A DNA stretch of 64,000 nucleotides from Aestuariibacter sp. A3R04 (GTDB lineage Bacteria > Pseudomonadota > Gammaproteobacteria > Enterobacterales > Alteromonadaceae): assembly GCF_018860805.1 (NCBI RefSeq), contig NZ_JAHKQR010000016.1, positions 248,001 through 312,000 of the forward strand, written 5' to 3'. Of this stretch, positions 16,135 to 23,986 are shown piece after piece. Each line of letters starts with the position of its first letter. Within the stretch, counting starts at the first letter, position 1. The translations under genes were made by a program, and so were the position numbers. Under the pieces are notes generated by a model. The model was not told the origin of the DNA. It made no database searches and worked only from the letters and a program-made list of their open reading frames with translations.

Positions 16135-17274
16135 ATGTGGAATTCTCTGATGTTTAGCTCCCGTTTTTTATGTTTCGCGTTACTGGTATTGCTGTTCGGC
16201 TGCAGCAAAGATCCAACCGAGAATTTCCTGCCGCCCGGCGTAACAGCCGATGCATTGGTTGCCAGCATTGACACTGACCAGCCCCACGAGACATCCATTC
16301 AGGCCGCCATAGACGCCGCCCCCGCAGATGGTGGCTGGACCATTGCCATTGCGCCGGGGGAATACTACGAACACATTGTTATCAATAAACCCAACATCAC
16401 GCTTATTGGCGCAGGGCCGGACAAAACCAAAATAGTGTTCGACCGCTACGCGGGCAAACCGGTTATGCCGGCCAGCGAAGAAACCCTGGGCGCCTACCGC
16501 ACCGCAACCGTTGAAGTTACCCGAACCAACGCAACCATTGCGAACCTCACTATTGAGAACGCCTTCGACTTTTTAACTAACGACGCGCTGGAAGCAGATG
16601 ATCCGAAAAAAACTGCCGGCGCACAAGCCATCGCGTTGAAACTGGCTGAATACACCGACAAAACCACCGTGGACAACGTCCATTTACTGGGCTATCAAAA
16701 CACCCTTTACGTGCAAGGCGGCCGCAGCTATTTTCGCGGCGGTGAAATTCGCGGCAACATCGACATCATATCGGGCAATGGCAACGGGTATTTCGACAAC
16801 GTAGCTATTGTTTCACGGCCGCGAGGAAAAACAGAGCATGCCACTGGCTATGTAACCGCTCCAAGCACGCTTATTACCGACGCCTTCGGCTTTACGTTTG
16901 TCAATTGCAAACTAACCCGTGAAGACGGCGTACCAGATAATTCCGTTCCTCTGGGTCGCCCCTGGCACCCTGTCACCACCTTTGCCGATGGCCGCTATGC
17001 GCACCCTTTCGCCGCAGGCAAAGCCACCTTCATCAATACCTGGATGGACAAGCACATCACCTCTGGCGGATGGGCTTCAATGGTTGGCAACACCAAAGAT
17101 GGCAGCAGCCACGTATTCTCGCCTTACGACGATGCGCGCTTTGCAGAATTCGGCAGCTCCGGGCCGGGCGCGGCAGTGAATAACGAACGTCCACAGCTTT
17201 CAGAGGAAGAAAAAGCCCTTTTTTCAGCCTTTAACATACTGGATGGCTGGGAACCTTTGAAAAACGAACATTAA
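16135..17274 (+). CDS. CE8 pectinesterase-like lipoprotein (YbhC-like)
   Basis: The 379-residue protein has a lipoprotein signal (LLFGCSK, Cys23) and a right-handed beta-helix of the CE8 family, with the conserved GRPWHP near the C-terminus and GNIDIISG holding the nucleophile Asp210. The second catalytic Asp, normally in YQDTL, is Asn here (YQNTL, Asn189). E. coli YbhC, a CE8 outer-membrane lipoprotein without clear pectinesterase activity, has similar QNT and VDIVSG motifs. It may therefore be a pectin-binding or altered esterase/thioesterase rather than a classical pectin methylesterase, although its position beside galacturonate genes favours pectin. A Met at 16150 is an alternative start. 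Confidence 0.75.
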   Translation: MWNSLMFSSRFLCFALLVLLFGCSKDPTENFLPPGVTADALVASIDTDQPHETSIQAAIDAAPADGGWTIAIAPGEYYEHIVINKPNITLIGAGPDKTKIVFDRYAGKPVMPASEETLGAYRTATVEVTRTNATIANLTIENAFDFLTNDALEADDPKKTAGAQAIALKLAEYTDKTTVDNVHLLGYQNTLYVQGGRSYFRGGEIRGNIDIISGNGNGYFDNVAIVSRPRGKTEHATGYVTAPSTLITDAFGFTFVNCKLTREDGVPDNSVPLGRPWHPVTTFADGRYAHPFAAGKATFINTWMDKHITSGGWASMVGNTKDGSSHVFSPYDDARFAEFGSSGPGAAVNNERPQLSEEEKALFSAFNILDGWEPLKNEH

Positions 17275-17316
17275 CCACATACACTGATGCGCTAAGCAAG
17301 CCAAAACACGCAGTGT

Positions 17317-18018
17317 ATGAAAGTAAAAACCGACGCCATCAGTAAAGCGCCTTTGCACAAGAACATTACCGTTGAAGATGACAAACGAGTGTTCGTAGTG
17401 GGTGATTTAGATGGCGACTTTACGCGCCTGAAAACCCAACTCGACAAAGTTAACTTTAACCCCGAAGAAGATGTGTTGTTCAGCCTTGGCGACATTATTG
17501 ACCGTGGCGAAGACAGCGCCAAACTGGTAGATTTCATGAAAGACATTGGCGCGCACGCTGTACTGGGTAACCATGAGCACATGATGCTGGAAGCTCTGCT
17601 CAGCCGCGACAGCTACGCCATGCGCTTGTGGACGCAAAACGGCGGCATGTGGCACCAAATGGCGAAGTTCGAAACCCTGGTTGGCATGTGCAAGTGGTTT
17701 TTGCAGCAACCACTGGCCATTACACTGAACTATGGCGGAAAAAAAATTGGCATTTCTCACACACTTCCGCCAACATGGAGCTGGGAACACTTTCCTGGCA
17801 GTACCGAAGCCTGTGTAACCCCGCTGTTGTGGGACAGAGAACGCTTTACCAAAAAACTAAACAAGGTTAACCACGGTGTGGACTTTTCTATCCACGGGCA
17901 CAACTCCACACAAGAGCCTGTTTGGATAGGTAATTCCTTACATATTGACACCAGTTATTATGGGATGCCGACTGTGTTGGATCTGGCAGAAACAATAGAA
18001 ACCGATTTGCGTATGTAA
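17317..18018 (+). CDS. PPP-family metallophosphoesterase
   Basis: The 233-residue protein is similar in size to the lambda/PrpA-PrpB phosphatases. It has GDIIDRG (58-64), GNHEHMM (84-90), a later SHTLPP and IHGHNST, which supply most of the dinuclear metal site. The first motif is GDLDG (29-33) where GDxHG is canonical, so a metal-binding His is replaced by Asp32. Such proteins dephosphorylate phosphoproteins or small phosphates in the cytoplasm. It starts 42 bases after the CE8 gene in the same direction and may be cotranscribed with it. Confidence 0.8.
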   Translation: MKVKTDAISKAPLHKNITVEDDKRVFVVGDLDGDFTRLKTQLDKVNFNPEEDVLFSLGDIIDRGEDSAKLVDFMKDIGAHAVLGNHEHMMLEALLSRDSYAMRLWTQNGGMWHQMAKFETLVGMCKWFLQQPLAITLNYGGKKIGISHTLPPTWSWEHFPGSTEACVTPLLWDRERFTKKLNKVNHGVDFSIHGHNSTQEPVWIGNSLHIDTSYYGMPTVLDLAETIETDLRM

Positions 18019-18242
18019 AAAAGTAAACGACCTACATAGGCAATAATAAGTTCATTTACGCGGTATCACTATTTAGTAATAATCTGTTGTAATAATTGTG
18101 GGTACGAATTTGCAAACTTTGCTATACGCCAATACAGACATTGGCACATATCAGTTTTTAATGCATTATAGTGCCAATTGTGAGCATAGTATGTTCCTAT
18201 ATAGTGCGCAGAGTTTAAACCGTGGTGATGTAAAGGAATATA

Positions 18243-18659
18243 GTGGAAAGCGATAAAACATCGAGCACGGAAGATCCAGCTCTAAACAGGCTATTACAGC
18301 GTATGCCGCCTGAAGTAGCAAAAAGTTTTACCGAGGAGCAGCTTTCTCACCTGCACAGTGTATTAGGCGCTCGCAGTTGGAAAAAGCATTCACTGGACAT
18401 TCGTTCAACCTTCCCTGTTCCATTTGTAAAACGCAGAATCTATTTCGTGCTGTTAATGGGTCGTAACCGTCGAGACCTTACCCGTCAGGAAAAGCAAATT
18501 TCGGCATTCACATTTGCACTGGTAATTATGGCGTTTATAACGATATCCACATTTTTCGGTTTAATGGTACTTTATTTAGTAAAATGGAAGCTGGGAATAG
18601 ATTTATTCCCTGAGTCTAATTTTAAGCTAGGACATTGGTTTTGGGATTTATGGAAGTAA
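18243..18659 (+). CDS. Small membrane protein heading the exopolysaccharide operon
   Basis: The 138-residue protein is not recognised as a known family. It starts at GTG 18243 behind AAAGGA. Residues 1-80 are charged and soluble, and a single hydrophobic helix lies at about 92-118 (FALVIMAFITISTFFGLMV), leaving a short tail. It is the first gene of the operon with the outer-membrane barrel, OPX protein and BY-kinase; the barrel gene begins 5 bases after its stop. It may be an inner-membrane assembly or regulatory subunit of the export machine. The 224 bases upstream hold no gene and presumably contain the operon promoter. Confidence 0.6.
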   Translation: MESDKTSSTEDPALNRLLQRMPPEVAKSFTEEQLSHLHSVLGARSWKKHSLDIRSTFPVPFVKRRIYFVLLMGRNRRDLTRQEKQISAFTFALVIMAFITISTFFGLMVLYLVKWKLGIDLFPESNFKLGHWFWDLWK

Positions 18660-18664
18660 CAGGA

Positions 18665-19837
18665 ATGCAAAAGAAACAAAGTAAACTGCTATCCGCGATT
18701 TTATTGGCGCTGGGAAGCTCCGGAACTGCGGCCTATGCACAAACAGAGATCACCGGTTTTTCAGGTAGTGCAAAGCTCAATCTTTCTCACGATGACAATA
18801 TATACCGCACTACAGATGAGTTTGCGCAATCTGACACTCTCGTAAGCCTCAGTCCAGAAGCAAAGCTTGTTGGCGCAGCTGGCAAACACAGGTTTCAGGT
18901 TGATTACAAGGGTGATTACGCAAAACACTTTGATCTTAGCGATGCCGACTACGACGATCACTCACTTAGTGTGAGAGCGGATCTTGACCATTCATTAAAA
19001 TTGAAAACCCGCTTTGAAGCCGCATATATTACCGATCACCAGGACCCAGGCACCATCAATCGGGTACAGTTAGACTTAGCGGAATTCAACACCTACGACG
19101 AGAAAAAGTATAGCGCTGCTGTTTTCTACGGTGGCACAGATTCAACTGGCCGCCTGGAGTTAAGGTATAAAAACGCTGACATAGACTACACTAACAACGG
19201 TTTGGACTTTTTGGATAACAAAATCAATGAATTTGGCGCCAAATTTATTTACCGCATTTCGGATAAAACCAAAACGTATCTTGAAGCAATTTATACTGAC
19301 AATGATTATACACCGCCAGTTGGTACCCCTGAACAAGATAACGTTAACGAAGTGTATCGCGCCGGTATTACCTGGAACTTTGCCAACAAACTAACTGGTG
19401 ATGTTAATGCTGGTTATCAGAAAGCAGATTTTGACAATCAGAGCTTTCGAAGCACTTCTGGCTTAACTTACGACGGAACCATTACCTGGGATGTCAGCAG
19501 CTATACTGAAATAAACGTTATTATGCGTCGTCGGGCTTTAGATTCCACTTTGGAGCAATTTGGAAGCTTTACACGAAATACTTTGGGTACTTCCATTAAA
19601 CACGAGTTTACTGACAGACTGACGTTCAACGGTGCGTTTAGTTATTACAAAGATGACTTAAACCTTGGAACAGTACGAGACGATAAGCGATATACCTACG
19701 AAGCTGGTTTGGCCTACGAATTTATGCCCAGGATAACGTTGGCTGGCGCTTATAAACACCAAACCAGAGATTCGACACTGGCTTTTGCTGAGTACGAATC
19801 AAACGTGGTGAGTTTATCCGTAAAAGTAGCCATCTAG
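18665..19837 (+). CDS. Outer-membrane beta-barrel protein of polysaccharide export
   Basis: The 390-residue protein begins with a signal peptide (ILLALGSSGTAAYAQ). The rest is rich in alternating aromatic and polar strands with Tyr, Asp, Lys and Arg, ending in a strand (VVSLSVKVAI), like putative beta-barrel porin 2 proteins. The start at ATG 18665 is chosen because it places the signal peptide at the N-terminus and a GGAAG ribosome site upstream; the frame continues back into the previous gene. Next to a short OPX protein without its own outer-membrane helix, it is the best candidate for the channel through which the polymer leaves. Confidence 0.75.
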   Translation: MQKKQSKLLSAILLALGSSGTAAYAQTEITGFSGSAKLNLSHDDNIYRTTDEFAQSDTLVSLSPEAKLVGAAGKHRFQVDYKGDYAKHFDLSDADYDDHSLSVRADLDHSLKLKTRFEAAYITDHQDPGTINRVQLDLAEFNTYDEKKYSAAVFYGGTDSTGRLELRYKNADIDYTNNGLDFLDNKINEFGAKFIYRISDKTKTYLEAIYTDNDYTPPVGTPEQDNVNEVYRAGITWNFANKLTGDVNAGYQKADFDNQSFRSTSGLTYDGTITWDVSSYTEINVIMRRRALDSTLEQFGSFTRNTLGTSIKHEFTDRLTFNGAFSYYKDDLNLGTVRDDKRYTYEAGLAYEFMPRITLAGAYKHQTRDSTLAFAEYESNVVSLSVKVAI

Positions 19838-19855
19838 TAAACAGAGGAAGGTACC

Positions 19856-20422
19856 ATGCCGGCAAAACATAGCGTTTTAACCAAACAACTTTGGTTTCTA
19901 ATTGCATTTACTACCCTGTTTTTCACAGTGTTCTCTGCCAGCACCGTATCGGCGCAGGATCTAACTCAATACCGATTAAGTGCTGACGATGTTATATCGG
20001 TAACTGTGTTCAACGAACCTGATTTGAGTTTAAAGGAAGCCCGGGTTTCCTCTTCTGGCACTATTGCAATGCCGCTTATTGGGCAGGTAGCCGTTAGAGG
20101 GTTAACACTTACTGACGTTGAACAAGAAATACATCGCATGTACCTTGGCGACTACCTTAAAAAGCCGGATATTTCGGTATCAATTGTTGAATACCGCCAG
20201 TTTTATGTGAATGGCGAAGTGGATAAACCAGGCGGTTTCAGTTACCGGGAAGGAATGACCGTTGAACGTGCTATTACCTTAGCTGGCGGTTTTACTGGCC
20301 GTGCCGCAAAAAACAAAATCTTCATAGTAAGGGAAGATGCGGAAGGTGCACCTATTTCAGCTAAATTAACCACTTTAATTCGCCCGGGTGATGTCATCAC
20401 CGTTGAGGAAAGCTTTTTCTAG
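19856..20422 (+). CDS. Short polysaccharide export protein (OPX, Wza family)
   Basis: The 188-residue protein has a signal peptide cleaved near STVSA-QD, a poly_export domain (YRLSADDVISVTVFNEPDL) and one SLBB-like domain (YVNGEVDKPGGFSYREGMTVERAITLAGG). It is about half the length of E. coli Wza, lacks the lipobox Cys and lacks the C-terminal amphipathic helix that forms the Wza pore. It therefore belongs to the short OPX type that needs a separate beta-barrel, here probably the upstream gene. It forms the periplasmic conduit with the BY-kinase protein encoded 12 bases downstream. Confidence 0.88.
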   Translation: MPAKHSVLTKQLWFLIAFTTLFFTVFSASTVSAQDLTQYRLSADDVISVTVFNEPDLSLKEARVSSSGTIAMPLIGQVAVRGLTLTDVEQEIHRMYLGDYLKKPDISVSIVEYRQFYVNGEVDKPGGFSYREGMTVERAITLAGGFTGRAAKNKIFIVREDAEGAPISAKLTTLIRPGDVITVEESFF

Positions 20423-20433
20423 AGGGAACACTA

Positions 20434-22653
20434 ATGCAGTCTAAGGACGCTCAGCAAAACTGGAATTCTAACTCTGAAGAGGCAGTCATTGACCTCTCCC
20501 ACTACCTCCGGATACTTAAACGGTATAAGTGGAGTATATGCGCGTTTATATTTCTATCAGCGCTCTTAGGGGGGTACTACCTTTCACAGGCTACCCCCAT
20601 TTATTCCGCTTCGATGAAATTGCAGGCCGACCCGGTACAACCCAACGCCTCTGCAGCAGACCAATACGTCTCCAATTCAATGATCTTTTTGTTTTATGAA
20701 ACACAGTACGAGATTATTCGATCGAGAAATGTTGCAGAATCTGTTGTTGAAAAACTGGGGCTTGTAGAGCGCTACAAAAAAGAACTTGCAGAAGAAAAAA
20801 AGAAGGGAAGTGACGAATCCCTTATCCAAAGCTTAAAAAATGCCATTACCTCATCTGACTCAGCTGACGAAAGTGAAGACGCAAATAACCAGCTGAGCGA
20901 TGCACAAATTAAAACAATGCTGGCTCAGGGTATACAGAGTGCAGTAAGAGTTGAAGGTGGTACCCAAAGCCAGATAATCAACATTTATTATGAATCTGAC
21001 GACCCAGTACTTGCTGCTGACATTGTAAACGCCGTTGCTGATGCGTACAGCGAATTTGGTCTTGAAGCCCGTTTGAGTCGATTAAAAGATACATCATCCT
21101 GGTTAAGTGAACAATTAGAAGAATTAAAGCTAACCCTACAGAATTCAGAACAGCGCCTAAGAGATTTTAGACTTAACGAAAACCTCATGGATACTGAGCA
21201 GCAAGAGCGCATAGCGGCAACACAGCTGCAAAATCTGAATACCGAGTTAATCAGAGCACAAACACAGCTTTCACAAGCTCAGGAACTATATTCTCAGGTA
21301 CAAAATTTAGACAACGAAAGCAGTGATTATCTTTCACTCGGGCCTGTAATGGAAAATGGCAGCATAAGAGATCTCGTTCGTGAAGAAGGAAGTCTTAACC
21401 GCAGAGTAAAAGAGTTGAGTGAGCGCTACGGTGAAAAGCACCCTAAAATGATTGCTGCGCGCTCTGACCTCGCCAGCGCCCAAGCGAATCTCGAACGAGA
21501 ATTAAGCAAAGTCGTAGAGAACATACGAAAAGATTACCGCTTGAAACAAGTGCAAGTTGATAACATTCGAAATCTTATTGCCAAAACTACCAGTGAACTA
21601 CAAAACTACCAGGGTGAGTCATTCGAATTAACCCGGCTGGAACGTGAAGTAGAAAACAATAGAAGAGTGTATGAGTCATTTTTAGGAAAATTGATGGAGA
21701 CAGACGTTTCCAGTGATTACGACGCCAGTAATATAAGAATCATCGACCGCGCAACAGTTCCCAAGTACCCGGTTAAACCCAGAGGTTCTCTGGTAATGGC
21801 AGCAAGTTTGTTCCTCGGCGCATTTTTCGGTGTCATTTATGCCTTTGCCAGAGAGCTTTTAGGCAATGTATTTAAAACGCCGGACCAACTTGAAAACGAA
21901 CTGGCATTACCTTCTCTTGGTATTACGCCATTAGTTAAGAAGAAGCGAAATTCGGTACCACCTGAACACCAGTACATTAAAGATCAGCGCAGTACATTCG
22001 CCGAAGCAATTAATACCATTAGAACAGGGTTATTGTTTTCGAATATTGATAATCCTCCGAAAACGATCCTCATTACCTCAACCTCTGGATCAGAAGGTAA
22101 AACTACACTCGCTATCAATTTAGCCGTTAGCTTGAGTCAAATGGACAAAACCTTGCTAATTGAAATGGATTTGCGCAAGCCAGCTGTAGGCAAAGATTTA
22201 GGAATTAAAGCCGATGTGGGGTTAAGTGATCTGCTTTCAGGAAAAACCGATACCAATGTGTTTCATCCTGTAAACGGCGCCCCTAACTTAAGCGTGATTA
22301 CGTGTGGAACTATTCCACCAAATCCTATGGAACTGATCAGTTCTAAGCGCTTCGCTAATTTACTTAACTCGCTGCGAGAGCGCTTTACTCATATTGTTAT
22401 TGATAGCCCGCCCACCTTACCTGTGAGCGACTCATGTGTGCTGGCTAAAATGGTTGATGCCACCATTGTGGCAGTAAAAGCTGAAGATACTAAAATCAGC
22501 ATGGTTAAAGAGACCGTTACACGCCTGCAGAAAGTAAATGCAACGATCACTGGGGTAGTGCTAACGCAGGCATCTCCACAGAAGATGAGCTACTACGGAG
22601 AACACTATTATCAGGATGGTTTTTACGGCGTAGATCCTGAAAAGCATAGCTAA
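20434..22653 (+). CDS. Polysaccharide co-polymerase with BY-kinase domain (Wzc-like)
   Basis: The 739-residue protein has a Wzz domain with membrane spans at about 30-50 and 450-470 and a long coiled-coil periplasmic region rich in Gln and Glu between them. A cytoplasmic BY-kinase domain follows: Walker A SGSEGKTT (about 549-557), Walker A' LLIEMDLRKPA (about 573-583) and Walker B HIVIDSPP (about 651-658). The C-terminus carries a tyrosine cluster (YYGEHYYQDGFYG, about 718-731) for autophosphorylation. It controls chain length and gates export. No cognate low-molecular-weight tyrosine phosphatase is seen in the window. A hairpin follows the stop. Confidence 0.92.
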   Translation: MQSKDAQQNWNSNSEEAVIDLSHYLRILKRYKWSICAFIFLSALLGGYYLSQATPIYSASMKLQADPVQPNASAADQYVSNSMIFLFYETQYEIIRSRNVAESVVEKLGLVERYKKELAEEKKKGSDESLIQSLKNAITSSDSADESEDANNQLSDAQIKTMLAQGIQSAVRVEGGTQSQIINIYYESDDPVLAADIVNAVADAYSEFGLEARLSRLKDTSSWLSEQLEELKLTLQNSEQRLRDFRLNENLMDTEQQERIAATQLQNLNTELIRAQTQLSQAQELYSQVQNLDNESSDYLSLGPVMENGSIRDLVREEGSLNRRVKELSERYGEKHPKMIAARSDLASAQANLERELSKVVENIRKDYRLKQVQVDNIRNLIAKTTSELQNYQGESFELTRLEREVENNRRVYESFLGKLMETDVSSDYDASNIRIIDRATVPKYPVKPRGSLVMAASLFLGAFFGVIYAFARELLGNVFKTPDQLENELALPSLGITPLVKKKRNSVPPEHQYIKDQRSTFAEAINTIRTGLLFSNIDNPPKTILITSTSGSEGKTTLAINLAVSLSQMDKTLLIEMDLRKPAVGKDLGIKADVGLSDLLSGKTDTNVFHPVNGAPNLSVITCGTIPPNPMELISSKRFANLLNSLRERFTHIVIDSPPTLPVSDSCVLAKMVDATIVAVKAEDTKISMVKETVTRLQKVNATITGVVLTQASPQKMSYYGEHYYQDGFYGVDPEKHS

Positions 22654-22658
22654 GGAAT

Positions 22659-22714
22659 GCCGTAAGAGAAATAGAGTACCGGTGTAGAATCATCTGTTTC
22701 TCTTAGCGGCTTTT
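22659..22714 (+). terminator. Probable terminator after the export operon
   Basis: GCCGTAAGAGAAA (22659-22671) pairs with TTTCTCTTAGCGGC (22697-22710) apart from one bulged G, followed by TTTT. The loop is long (25 bases). It suggests the 18243-22653 operon ends here and the next gene is expressed separately or by read-through. Confidence 0.45.
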
Positions 22715-22808
22715 GCTACTATTGAACGACGCGCATCAGGCAAACAATAAGAACGAGGAATACGTGTACTTTACCTGTTCTCACTATCTGGCAAGAAATT
22801 AAATCAAA

Positions 22809-23927
22809 ATGAGTGATTCCATGTTGACGAATGTAACACAGCAACGTATTGCCTCGCTCATTAATCAAAAAGCTGTGTTAACCGGGCATGACCTTAGCAA
22901 CATTACCATACACACACTGATAGAAAATGGGGTTGCAGTGCTCCTGGCAAGTAAAATTGCTGAAACCAATAGCTCCTTGCCAACTTTCGAATTAAGTAAA
23001 CGGCTAACGGCCTTTTCAAAACAACTACAAATAATACATACTCTTCAACGAAACGCCTTTCATGAAGTCTTCCTGGCCCTGAAAAAAAAAGGAATAGACT
23101 TTATTGTGCTGAAAGGATGGGCTTTAAGCCACACTGTATACACTACGCCCTATTCCCGCCCAAAGACCGACATAGACATACTGATAACATCACCGTCTAA
23201 AGCCGAGGTAAAACAGATTCTGCTTGAGCTAGGGTACACAAACCCTAGGGGGTGGGAGCCTAAGGAAATAATTGACCAATTCTCAATGCGCAAAGAGATA
23301 GTAAACGGCGTATACGCAAACGTAGATGTGCATTTACAACTAACAAACGATAGAGCAATACAACCGCTATTTCCGTGGAACGAACTTGTCCTGAATACTC
23401 AGTTTGAATCATCAATCGAAGCAAAAGTACTCAATAAACCAATAGCATTGTTACACGCAATAATTCACATGTTACACCATGCCTGCCACGGCGATTTTAT
23501 AAAACTAATATGGTTTTACGATATAAAACTGCTAGTGGAATCTATAACAGACAGTGAAGAAAAAATATTAGTCGGTAATGTGTCGGAAAATAACTTGGGG
23601 AAAATAGTAAAATTTGCACTAATTGAAACCAGTTATCTATTCCCTTCAAAAAAACTATCTGAACTAATCGATAAAATACCCAGTAGCAATGACATAACCA
23701 AATTTGAATACTTAACTCAATCACCATCAAAATTCAAAGTGATGGTTAGAAACTTCTATAAAACGAAAGGAATGCGTAAAAAGTTAAAATTATTACAAGA
23801 AACCTTTTTCCCCCCAAAAGAAGAGATCTATATAAAGTATGGAAACGATTCTAAATACCCAGTTTTCATTCTTTATTTCATTAGAATTTTTTCAGGTATA
23901 ACACGAATAATATTAAGAAAAAAGTAG
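22809..23927 (+). CDS. NTP_transf_5-type nucleotidyltransferase-like protein
   Basis: The 372-residue protein matches the pattern of PF14907, uncharacterised nucleotidyltransferases: IDFIVLKGWALSHTVY followed by RPKTDIDILI, with the two metal-binding Asp residues of the polymerase-beta-like fold. Such genes are frequent in exopolysaccharide loci, but the nucleotide and acceptor are unknown. The C-terminal third is AT-rich and lysine-rich with a basic tail. It lies between the BY-kinase operon and the beta-helix gene on the same strand. Confidence 0.65.
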   Translation: MSDSMLTNVTQQRIASLINQKAVLTGHDLSNITIHTLIENGVAVLLASKIAETNSSLPTFELSKRLTAFSKQLQIIHTLQRNAFHEVFLALKKKGIDFIVLKGWALSHTVYTTPYSRPKTDIDILITSPSKAEVKQILLELGYTNPRGWEPKEIIDQFSMRKEIVNGVYANVDVHLQLTNDRAIQPLFPWNELVLNTQFESSIEAKVLNKPIALLHAIIHMLHHACHGDFIKLIWFYDIKLLVESITDSEEKILVGNVSENNLGKIVKFALIETSYLFPSKKLSELIDKIPSSNDITKFEYLTQSPSKFKVMVRNFYKTKGMRKKLKLLQETFFPPKEEIYIKYGNDSKYPVFILYFIRIFSGITRIILRKK

Positions 23928-23986
23928 TGTAGTCATTAAAGTAGTATAGCTTGCTGTAAATTCTTAACTAAGTCGAGAAATGAGAA

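Noticed and set aside
18121..18160. TGGCAC sequence before the EPS operon as a sigma-54 promoter
   Set aside because: The required TTGC element is absent at the correct spacing.
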